Assembly: GCA_019454045.1 (NCBI GenBank)
Contig: SKCR01038875.1
Span: 1-64,000 of the forward strand
Source: Zanthoxylum bungeanum
Lineage: Eukaryota; Streptophyta; Magnoliopsida; Sapindales; Rutaceae
Direction: 5' to 3'
DNA length: 64,000 bases
Part shown: positions 55,285 through 64,000 of the stretch, piece by piece
Layout: each line of letters starts with the position of its first letter
Position numbering within the stretch: position 1 is the stretch's first letter
Made by a program: the position numbers and the translations under genes
The notes under the pieces: generated by a model
The model's database searches: none
Told to the model about the DNA's origin: nothing
What the model saw: only the letters and a program-made list of their open reading frames with translations

Positions 55285-56180
55285 ATCAGTCTAGGGGTGA
55301 GTCCCATATAAGTATCAATCTGGGGGCAAGACCCACATCAGCATCAGTTTCTGCCGGGTATGGCATTCTGGGGGCAAGACCCACATCTGCATCAGTTTGG
55401 GGGCGAGGCCCATATCAGTATCAGATCGAGGGCGAGGCCCATATCAGTTCAGGAAGAAAGCCTACATTCAGTTCAGTTCAGGAAGAAAGCCTCATATCAG
55501 TATAGTTTGAGAACAAAGCTCAAGGGGAAGAAAGCCTCATGTCAGTACAGTTCGGAAACAAAGCCCACACTCAGTGCAGTTCAGGAAGAAAGCCTACATT
55601 CAGTTCAAGAACAAAGCTCAAGGGGAACAAAGCCTCATGTCAAGTACAGTTCAGGAATAAAGCCCACACTCAGTGCAGTTCGGGAATAAAGCCCACATTC
55701 AGTACAGTTCAGGAAGAAAGCCTACGTCCAGCAAACTCGGGAATAAAGCCCACATTCAGTTCAGTTCAGGAAAAAGCCTGCATTCAGCTCAGTACGGGAA
55801 TAAAGCCCACATTCAGTGCAGTTCGGGAATAAAGCCCACATTCAGTACAGTTCAGGAAGAAAGCCTGCATTCAATTCAGTTCGGGAATAAAGCCCACATT
55901 CAGTACAGTTCAGGAATAAAGCCCACATTCAGTATAATTCGGGAATAAAGCCCCACATTCAGCATAACTAGGGAACAAAGCCCAGGGGAATAAAGCCTCA
56001 TCTCAATGCAGTTTGGGAACAAAGCCCACAGTCCAGACAGTCAGGGGAATAAAGCCTCATCTCAACACAGTTCAGGAATAAAGCCTCATGCCAGTATAGC
56101 TTGAGAACAAAGCTCAAGGGGAAGAAAGCCTCATATCAGTATAGTTTGAGAACAAAGCTCAAGGGGAAGAAAGCCTCATG
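55285..56180 (+). repeat. Ogre-D 3' tandem repeats, GGGAATAAAGCCCACATTCA type
   Basis: Begins with four GGGGCGAGGCCCACAT-type units (55285-55450), then more than twenty units of about 25-35 bp built on GGAATAAAGCCCACATTCAG or GGAAGAAAGCCTCAT with a CAGTTCA tail. The frames stay open because units are often multiples of three, not because they code. Confidence 0.88.
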
Positions 56181-56237
56181 TTTATAGCAGCAAAGACCAT
56201 CTCATCAAGTAACGGTTCAAAAATGAGCCACAATCTA

Positions 56238-56450
56238 CCACAACAGACGCCGGAAATGGCACTCCAAAATGGAGCACTCACAACAGACGCCGGAAATGGC
56301 ACTCCAAAATGGAGCACTCACAACAGAGGCCGAAAATGGCGTTCCAAAATGGAACACACACAACAAATGCCGGAAATGGCGCTCTAAAATGGAGCACATA
56401 CACGAAAGATGTCGAAAATGGCGCTCTAAAAATAGAGCACGGTTCGGGAA
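56238..56450 (+). repeat. Ogre-D second repeat set, ~41-bp units
   Basis: Five units of CGGAAATGGCACTCCAAAAT plus GGAGCACTCACAACAGA, the first two identical. Related to Ogre-A array 2. Confidence 0.88.
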
Positions 56451-56527
56451 TGAACCAGGGGTCGCAGCACCTCACCACCAAATCAACTCAACTCGACACA
56501 TGGTAAGTCAAGTGGCAGCTGGCGAGC

Positions 56528-56610
56528 CAGGTAAGTAGAAATGCATTGCATAACTTTGATAGGATTGTCACTGTTGCACATTACACAAGTCCCATCAAAG
56601 TGGGGGCGAC
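56528..56610 (+). other. Ogre-D donor-like site, inverted repeat and purine tract
   Basis: CAG|GTAAGTAG at 56528-56537. ACTTTGATAGG (56553-56563) and CCCATCAAAGT (56591-56601) pair at ten of eleven positions. The purine tract AAAGTGGGGGCGAC (56597-56610) adjoins the 3' LTR. Confidence 0.8.
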
Positions 56611-57687
56611 TGTAGGCACTGCATTTTTACACATAAGTCCCTATGATGAGTCTCATTTTGGAGACACTACCTTTTAAGTCACGGAGGTCACGGGAAACAG
56701 ACATCGGAAGGGGAAATTCAGAATAAACAAGATTCATTGTTTTCGTTGGTGCTACGTTCGTGTATACGTTCGAACGTCAAACAGATTGCGGGCGTTCGTG
56801 CTGCGTTCGATGATGCGTTCGAACGGTGTCGGTAATTCTGGTTTTGCTGCTAGCCTCACATCCAGCCCATTTAGCTCCCCAAAGCCCATAAAACACATCC
56901 CAATTTAAATAAATAAATATTAATTAAAACATTAACTAAATAAGATAATAATTAAATTAATTAAATAATTAAATAAAACATATACCAAACATAAAATAAA
57001 CAATTACCAACTTAAACTAAAATCATGCCTAAATTAAACAAATCACATACTAAATCAAAATATAATCATGCCTAATTAAAATCAATCAACCAATTATATT
57101 CCCAATCTAATAAGATTATTCCCAAAACTTAAAATATTTTATTCCTAATCCAAGCCAATCAAATATTCAACCTTCCCTATCTAGCCAAGATTTTTCCCCC
57201 CTCAATCTTTGACTTCCCTTAACCAAACCAAATCAAATCCCTCTTCAATTAGCCAAATCCCTTTCCTTGTCAAGCCCAACCCTTTGCCTATAAAAAGAAC
57301 CCTTCACCAACCTTCTCAACCCTAGTCCCTAGCTCATACACAACACACATAAAAATTACAGGAAGAACACACCCAAGAAAAAAATGAAGCAAAAGATAAA
57401 GAGGAGACGGCAGCGAAACCACAAGGAAACAGTAGCAAAACGGATTCAAAACAGTAAAGACAACGAACGAGAACAGTGAACCAGTGAACCGGGAGAGTTG
57501 CGGAGCATCCACCCTTCCGACGATCGTGTACCGTACATCCGAGAGGTGATTTAAAAGGTTAGACCTGAGGGTACATTTTCATTAGCTTATATTCGTTTTT
57601 TTATTATTATTATTGAATTCTATTCGCATGAGAGTCGTTTATGGATGCATGTTGTGGCTTGAATGAAATGGAAGAGTGTCGTCTCTT

Positions 57688-57783
57688 GTGGTATATAGGA
57701 TGGAAACCCAGACGTAAATTCCGTAGCCGAATCCGAATGGACGGTAGTGCGGTCTGTACATGGGACACAACTCCACGTACCAC
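57688..57783 (+). other. Hairpin module, copy D-3'
   Basis: Identical to the 5' copy except for one base: GGTAGTGC here against GGAAGTGC in the 5' LTR. The closing stem is GTGGTA with TACCAC. Confidence 0.8.
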
Positions 57784-59111
57784 CTGAGTAAACGGCACCT
57801 TCTCTTGTGTGGAGTTGCTTTGGTTTATTTATTTCTTGTCATTTAAATCCTGTATGTGCTTATTCCCGTATGATATGATCGAGTGCATGGGCTTAGCAAG
57901 TGCGATGAAAGGTTCCCTAATTGGAGGGGTTAAAATCCTTCACCACGACGCTTTGCCGCACCGATCGATGTGTGTTTGGTTGAATGCGAGATACGTTCAA
58001 TCGAGCATACCTAGTTTAATATGATTGTCTTTATTTTCGTATGCATGATTCAACCGAGCGCATGGGTTTAGTAAGTGTGATGTGAGATCCCCTATTGGGA
58101 GGGGTTAAAGCCCTTTACCACGATGCTTTGCCGCGTCGGTTGATGTGTGTTCGGTTGGATGCAAGACACGTTCAATCGGACATACTTAGAATAGTATGAT
58201 TGTCTTTATGTTTGTATGCATGATGTGATGTGACGCGCATGGGCTTAGTATGTTGGTCTAAAGGTCCTCTCTTTGAGAGATCAAGAGCCCTCAAAAGGCC
58301 ACCTTTACGGCAGTACTTCGCCGCGCCCTTTTATCTTGCTGTTTATGTATTGCGTCCCATTTCATGCATCAGGTCTGTTCCCATTCGAACGCGTTTACGA
58401 ACGCAACTCGAACGCGCATGCATTTTTGCCTTATCATGCATCAGGTCTCACTTACGTTCGAACGCGTTAACAAACGCCATACGAACGCGAGCATTCTGTT
58501 TCATTTCCGTTCGAACGCGTTTACGAACGCTACTCGAACGTGAGCATTCTGTTTCATTTCCGTTCGAACGCGTTTACGAACGCGACACGAACGTGAGCAT
58601 TCTGTTTCATTTCCGTTCGAACGCGTTTACGAACGCGACACGAACGTGAACACACTGAACTGAGTCTGTCTTATCATATTCATGCATAATTGCCTCTTGG
58701 TTGATCTTTCTTGTGTTATATAGCCAACCATATTATTTGTATCCCTGCATTTATCCATTCTATGTGTTCTCGGGATTGTATTCAAGCATGATTAGGCTGT
58801 TAGCAGGTTATTTGGTTAATAGGTTCATGAGATAGTACTTAAGCATGATTAGGTTGTTCTTAGTTTTCCATATCATAGGATTGAAATATGTTCATGAGAT
58901 TGCCATGTGATGTTGCATGTTGTGATGAACTTGTTGATGTATGTACATGAATCTAGAAGCATGATATTTTTGGAAATAAATGTTACTTAAGCTTAATTAA
59001 ATTATTACATAAATCCTTTCATTACAAGTGACATGAGTAAGAGACCATTCCGAACCCAATGGTTTGAGGTCTTCCCTTGCGAGGGGTGAGTGCGGCCTTA
59101 AATCTTATTTT

Positions 59112-59234
59112 CCCGGTTCACACCGGGTGGCGACTCCATTATTCTCCGGTTTAGTCCTCTGTTGGCTACTCCGTACTCCCAACTAGGCCGCGAGCCTAGG
59201 AACAGCATGCGTCGCCCAGGTCCTGTTGTCCACA
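59112..59234 (+). other. Structured LTR-end region, Ogre-D 3'
   Basis: Both hairpins (59112-59127 and 59183-59199) and the 11-mer (59128-59138) match the 5' copy. Confidence 0.75.
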
Positions 59235-59239
59235 AACGG

Positions 59240-60858
59240 TGTGTTGTTAAAAGAGCATACGGGTCAATATCATCCATCTTTTCCCCTTACTTATATGATA
59301 AAATTCCAGTCTTATCCCAATTCTGAAAAACTTACTATTCCATAGTATTACATAAAATTTTGGCTTATCAACATACATATCTATCATTGTTTGCCTGATA
59401 TCTATTCTATTATTGTCCTATCTCAACCGTTTTACCTCTACCTTTCACCTGATGTCCTTCTTGTCTTCTTTCTTGTTTTTAACCATTTGTGGAATTACTG
59501 GTTCCTCTATTTCTTTCATTTACCTTGAAGGTCATCATTCATACAATTCTCTAATTTTGTCTATCGTTGGTTCTTTTATATTTCGTTATTTCTTAACTAT
59601 TATTTCTCTCTTAATCATCTCATATAAACTGTCTTTCTTCTAAACCTTTTTACTTAGCACAATTTTCTCATTTTACCCCATTCTTGTACTAGATCTGAAT
59701 ATTTTTATATTTCCGCCTACTTTACTGTGTATTCAATTTCTCATAGGAATGTCTTTTAAAATAAAAATCGGGGTCCGTCTTTACTGCTATTGTATAACGA
59801 GGGTTGGGTGGGTGGGGTTGAGCCTTGACGTCTTACTGATGGTAGTAATCTCAATAGCTTCTCATGACCAAAGTCCTATAACTTTCCGTGTTTACACATC
59901 TGGTTCGACTCTTGTACTAAAATTCTTCTGCTAGATACTACCTGAGTTTCCTGCTCCAACTTCACCATTGATCGTCCTTCTGACTATCGATCATAGTACT
60001 TTTTATTGTGGACCTTCTGTAGAGTCATATCCTCTAAAAATTCCATTGTACTACCTCTGTATTTCTTTTCACTAATATATGTTGCTTGAACATATGTGAT
60101 CATTCCTTACCCTCAGAGTCCTTCTATACTTTCTCTATTATTGCTCCTTATAAGGTTTACTTTGCTACTTAGATTTGCTTCCCATCCCAGTTCCATGAAC
60201 TCCTTTCGTCTCTACTCCCCGGAAACTCCATCAACTTTGAGTGCTTATGATACCTCTATTAAATACTTTGCTTTAGGTTCCATTTTTCTTTCATCACAAT
60301 CCAATAAAACTCTTTATAAATACATATTCTGCATTCCTGAGAATTGTCCTCTTTGGTTTCTTACTCTTCTGAGTCTTTGTCTCCTTAAGGTTCTCAATTC
60401 AATGATGATTTCTAAATTTAGCTCTATTTTTATTGTTTTCAAACTATTCTTTCTCATATAAAGACATTGCCATCTTATAATTCTTATATATGTCCTGCTG
60501 CAATTATTTTCTCGGTGATCTAGCTATCTCACAATCTATCTACTCTGTCAAATGTGCTTCTTTACTGGTTTTTTTTCTTACTTGGCTCCAAGTAGAGAGA
60601 TGTGTGCATACATTCCATAAGAATCTGTGAACTCAGATTCCTTATTATTTTCATAAGCTTGGTGACGGTCTGGTTAGGTGTTCATAAGCCTACTTAGAGT
60701 TGGGGGCCACTGAAAGGGAAATTTTTACTATCTGTTCCATTGGAAACTACTTCGACTATAACATGTTTTAGGATTTCATTACCTATTCTGAGGTCTTTGT
60801 TTTACGTTTCTGCCTTCAAGTTATGTTATTCCTGTCACTATATCTATTGAACTCTTTG
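59240..60858. other. T-rich sequence of unknown origin
   Basis: Low in G, with many CTTTCTT/TTCCT words. Open frames at 59413-59643 and 60096-60461 are hydrophobic because of T-richness and match nothing I know. It may be the antisense strand of an old element or ancestral intergenic DNA next to the LOG-like fragment. Confidence 0.4.
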
Positions 60859-61239
60859 TTATTTTCTGCCTCCTCCAATATACCTTATTACCATTTTTCT
60901 TGGATCTAGATTGATGATGAGTTCTTTCATAGGTTTTGACACGAACCCATTTCTCCAGGCATCATCAAGAAACACACAAAGAAAATCATAAAATCCTTCA
61001 ACATTGTACAGTCCAAGCGGTTTCTGGTGTATGTTCAGGTTCACCCAAGATAATACTGTAAAAATTTCCTCCAATGTACCTAAGCCACCTGGCAAAGCAA
61101 TAAAAGCATCAGCATGGTTAATCATTTTTACCAGTCGTTCAGACATACCTGGCATGATCAGTTCTTCTCCGTTTGATAGTCCAATAAGATTTGCTTCTGC
61201 CAAGGGTTTTGGGATGATTCCCAGGACTTTCCTAAGGTT
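60859..61239 (-). pseudogene. LOG-like cytokinin riboside 5'-monophosphate phosphoribohydrolase fragment
   Basis: The minus-strand translation from 61239 begins with VLGIIPKPLAEANLIG, then MPGMSERLVKMINHADAF and the family signature ALPGGLGTLEE (around 61100-61065), followed by IFTVLSWVNLNIHQKPLGLY and NVEGFYDFLCVFLDDA. LOG enzymes release active cytokinin bases from nucleotides, and PGGxGTxxE is their nucleotide-binding and catalytic motif. About 127 residues are open without a break. The N-terminal Rossmann half is missing, and after KELIIN the ending diverges. A stop at 61240-61242 and copia-E gag-like sequence follow upstream. There is no start codon in place. It is a gene fragment, either captured or left after truncation. 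Confidence 0.85.
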
Positions 61240-62923
61240 CTATTCCCAATCTGAAAATTGATGCCGCTTAAAGACATTTTCACCCAGGATTATGTTTTAA
61301 ACGCTAATCTTTCAGTTATCTTGAATCCAATAGCCCAACTATCCAATCAACGATTTCGGGTACAATCGAATATAATGATTACTATAGTCTAACTATATAT
61401 TCAACTACTATTGATTGGTTACATTCAAATGTATTGATTACTATAATCCAATTATATAACCAACTACAAATGAAGTAGTTTGAATACAGTCCAACTATTC
61501 AATTAAAATAACAATTGAATATTAGTCCAACTAATATATTTATATTTAAATAATTAATGACAAAAAATGAAATGAGCGCGTATTGACAAGTATCTAAATG
61601 AAATTGTAAATTTAATACTTGCCTCCCACTATTTTTCGGTGAGCCTCTAACCCTCTGTGGAGTACTCAAGAAACCTAGTTTCCTAGTGGGCTAGGATCCC
61701 GTTAAATAACACACAACCTTGACTTTGGCCAACAAGTTATATGAAACGTAACTAGGTAGATCTCTAAGATCAATTGGATCTCATCTAATTCCTAGATCCA
61801 GTAGGTGGACCTCCAAGTCCAAAACATATATCCAATATATTGCCTAACATTTTCCTCTTAATCAACTAAGCCTTGGCTTTGGCTTAACAAGCTTAATGAA
61901 ACCAGTTAAGCGTGACCCATTGACAGTGGGAAAGCTTCGTAATCGAGGCCGATAAACAAAAAGTCGATAAACAAAAAGTGACCTTGGCTTTGGCCAATAA
62001 ATCACAACTTGCCCAAGGCGTACGATATGGAACAAAGCCTTCATGATTCAAACACATCCGCGATGGACAAAGGTCTTGACTTTGGCCAACAAACAAATGC
62101 CAATCTTGGATCTTGAGAGAGAATCACTCAATGGAAGGAAAAACGCTTAATATGAAATGAGGGTTTTTGTCACGATTTGGAAACCAATTTATTATCTTCA
62201 ATTAGGTCTCATCATACACACTTAAGCATGCATTCTAAAAGCATAATAAGGCGCGATAAAATTAATAATGATATGCGGATGGATATATAACATATTGTTC
62301 CTAGAACAAATCTCTCACTTTCCTCTCTCCCGCTAACACTATTCATACTTCTACCCAATTACATAATACTTCTAAAGAAACCTCATTTACATTGAGGGTT
62401 GGTGAGAAGATAAATACAATGAGAAAAGAGGTAATAGGCTGGACACGCAGGTCTAATTTAATAAATTCTAAATTTATTACAATAATTATAAATTGCCATC
62501 ACCCTTCTATTATCCATACGATATACATTATTTATACAAACATCCAAGTATTCACACAAATCATGTTATTCAATCAATCTAATCCAATTAATTAATCTTT
62601 GAATTAATGACCATTCAATGTTCAAACAACGATTTTATTTGCGCGAGTCCAACTCGTTTAAGAATAAATACTCAAAGTACATATTCTTGAATTATATCGA
62701 ACTACAATTTCAAATTCAATTTAAATTATATTCAATACTAATTCATATTTAATTCCAAATTAAATAATTATACTTTTAATAGTGCCTTTTAGACTTGGAT
62801 TCCAAATCCAATCTTTATGGGTCTCAAAGGCCCAATTAGTATCCAATATTATTCATACAAAGTCCAATGGGCTTTTAATTAATTCTTTAGGCATGGGTTT
62901 TGGAAATTATGGGTCAAACCCAA
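61240..62923 (-). mobile_element. Copia-E: gag start remnant and leader only
   Basis: 61240-61320 aligns with the first codons of copia-B and copia-C gag with several breaks; 61320-62923 aligns with their leaders. CTTGACTTTGGCCAACAA-type repeats at 61718, 61872, 61982 and 62074. The LTR side is cut off by the gypsy LTR at 62924. Confidence 0.8.
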
Positions 62924-64000
62924 TGTAACATATGGGGGGTATTTTAGCATTTTTTTCGTAATTATTAATTTTATTTGAGAGGCCGTATCTGAGTACAAGA
63001 TTTATTTTTATAGAAATTTAGAAATTATTACAAGAGATAAATTATGAAATAATGTAGAATCAAACTTGAGGGGTTCAATTGAAATTTAACAATTGGTAAT
63101 TAATGGACCTAGATATTTATATCCCATATCCACGTGTAATGCATGTACCAACTAAACATATATATACACACAATTATATGATACACAGACGTGTTACCCT
63201 TTCAACACACACACTTCATTCATTTAATAAACACTTATTAGATATACACACACGTGATATAGAAGGAACACACACAGAAAACAAAAGAGAGGGAGAAGGG
63301 GAGATCCAGAAAAATCGAGAAGAGAAGAATCAAAAGCCGAGCAAAAGAAAGAGAAGTTCCGAAGAAGAGAATAAGCAGTTTAAAGACCGAGAGATTGCAG
63401 GGAGGCATACGAAACCAGAGAGAGAGAGATGGAGAGCAGAGGCAGTGCTAGAGAATGGGGGGTCGTCCGGCTGTGTCCTTGGTAGCCGGTGAGTCTCCGG
63501 CATGTCCACAACGCCGGATTCAGTGAGCAGTGGTAGAGGTAAGTACACTATATCAAGGATTTCCTTGAGTTTGAGTGATGAATATAGTTAGGTTTGATAA
63601 CAAATTGATGAAAATTGGTTTAATTTAATGAGTTAAAGAATATTAGTGTAATTAAATTCAGTATTATGTAAGAAAATTGAGAGAAATTAGTAAAGATTAA
63701 GAAACAGGTATAATTGGGGAATTTGGGAAAGTTGGCTGTGAAGCCTAAAAATTTAGGGGGAAAATTTATTATAAACCTAGATTTGAATTTGGAAAAAAAA
63801 AAAAAATAATGAATTGGAATAGGGGTAACAGTGGGTTGCTGAAATGTATAAGGCTGAGGTGCTTGAGAAGGTCTCATTTTTGCAGCATTTTATGTTCGGG
63901 TGGCTCATTAGATGGTATGGTGTTTTTATCTTTGGTTGTGAATACTTAAAGCTTAGATTGTATTATTTGTTATGTTGGTTGTACCTGTCATTAACATATT
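62924..64000 (+). repeat. Gypsy-type LTR, 5' part, running off the window
   Basis: Begins TGTAACATATGGGGGG inside copia-E, in the style of plant chromovirus (Tekay-like) LTRs. It has a TATATATA box near 63160-63170, then a purine-rich leader (63280-63440) and a donor-like AGAG|GTAAGT at 63537-63546. The 129-codon open frame at 63103-63492 lies across the presumed promoter and leader and is not convincing as a gene. Confidence 0.6.

Larger units (their letters stand above)
50385..59234 (+). mobile_element. Ogre-D: young non-autonomous Tat/Ogre-type element (8.85 kb)
   Basis: Complete, with LTRs of 2626 and 2624 bp, a perfect target duplication, an intact primer site and an intact purine tract. 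About twenty differences between the LTRs could be found by eye, mostly C/T or G/A, or roughly 1%. The 3.6-kb interior keeps leader, a shortened gag, a scrap of linker, the last codons of integrase and the 3' repeats. The gag capsid part, protease, RT, both RNases H and most of integrase are deleted. Its recent insertion implies that an autonomous relative supplied the enzymes. Confidence 0.95.
56611..59234 (+). repeat. Ogre-D 3' LTR (2624 bp)
   Basis: Nearly identical to the 5' LTR, followed by AACGG. TATA-like box at 57288-57297; subrepeats 57870-58345; GTTCGAACG array 58370-58655. Confidence 0.96.

Noticed and set aside
55164..56540. Open frames of about 90-110 codons in the Ogre-D repeats
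   Set aside because: Units are often multiples of three and lack stops by chance. The proteins are pure repeats in three frames at once.
63103..63492. 129-codon open frame near the right edge
   Set aside because: It spans the presumed LTR promoter, TATA box and purine-rich leader; low complexity and no family motif.
1..64000. Organellar or bacterial origin
   Set aside because: Broken plant LTR retrotransposons, nested insertions and CACTA termini are nuclear plant features; no operon-like coding or organellar gene is present.

Overview
The window is repeat-dense, intergenic nuclear DNA from a flowering plant, probably a eudicot. The evidence is the content: Tat/Ogre-type and other Ty3-gypsy LTR retrotransposons, Ty1-copia elements, CACTA transposon ends, plant telobox motifs, and a fragment of a LOG-like cytokinin-activation gene. 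I see no intact host gene, no rRNA or tRNA gene and no CRISPR array.

Layout. (1) 1-33192 is a nest. A copia element on the minus strand (copia-B, 8930-33192 here, its 3' end lost to the left of the window) carries three later insertions. They are Ogre-A (1-8929, entering from the left), a solo copia LTR at 10675-12678 with target duplication AGAAT, and Ogre-B (13265-27987) with target duplication GTTTC. Ogre-B still shows gag, protease, RT, two RNases H and integrase, all broken by stops, frameshifts and catalytic substitutions. Ogre-A keeps LTRs, primer site and 3' repeats but no coding region. (2) 33193-43525 is old debris: gypsy LTR ends, two related CACTA subterminal blocks, a decayed plus-strand copia fragment, and a coding-free gypsy-like element whose 3' LTR contains an 836-bp tandem duplication. 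(3) 43526-49901 holds a copia LTR followed by a second minus-strand copia (copia-C) reduced to the start of gag, a long leader, primer site and LTR. (4) 50385-59234 is Ogre-D, a young non-autonomous element with near-identical LTRs, target duplication AACGG and an intact 269-codon mini-gag. (5) 59240-64000 holds unassigned T-rich sequence, a LOG-like gene fragment joined to a third copia leader (copia-E), and the start of a gypsy LTR that runs off the window.

The three Ogre elements look like one system of full-length and deleted members. All share a tRNA-Arg-type primer site, a purine tract set in an inverted repeat, 3' tandem repeats bounded by splice-site-like sequences, and strongly conserved LTR modules. 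Two of these modules look like structured RNA, because their stems change by compensating substitutions: a module of about 95 nt found nine times, and a region at the 3' end of every LTR. The LTR-end region carries a second 11-nt match to the primer tRNA at a fixed 108-110 nt upstream of the real primer site. These are the best candidates for undescribed biology here. All statements come from reading the sequence by eye; no alignment, folding or database search was run.
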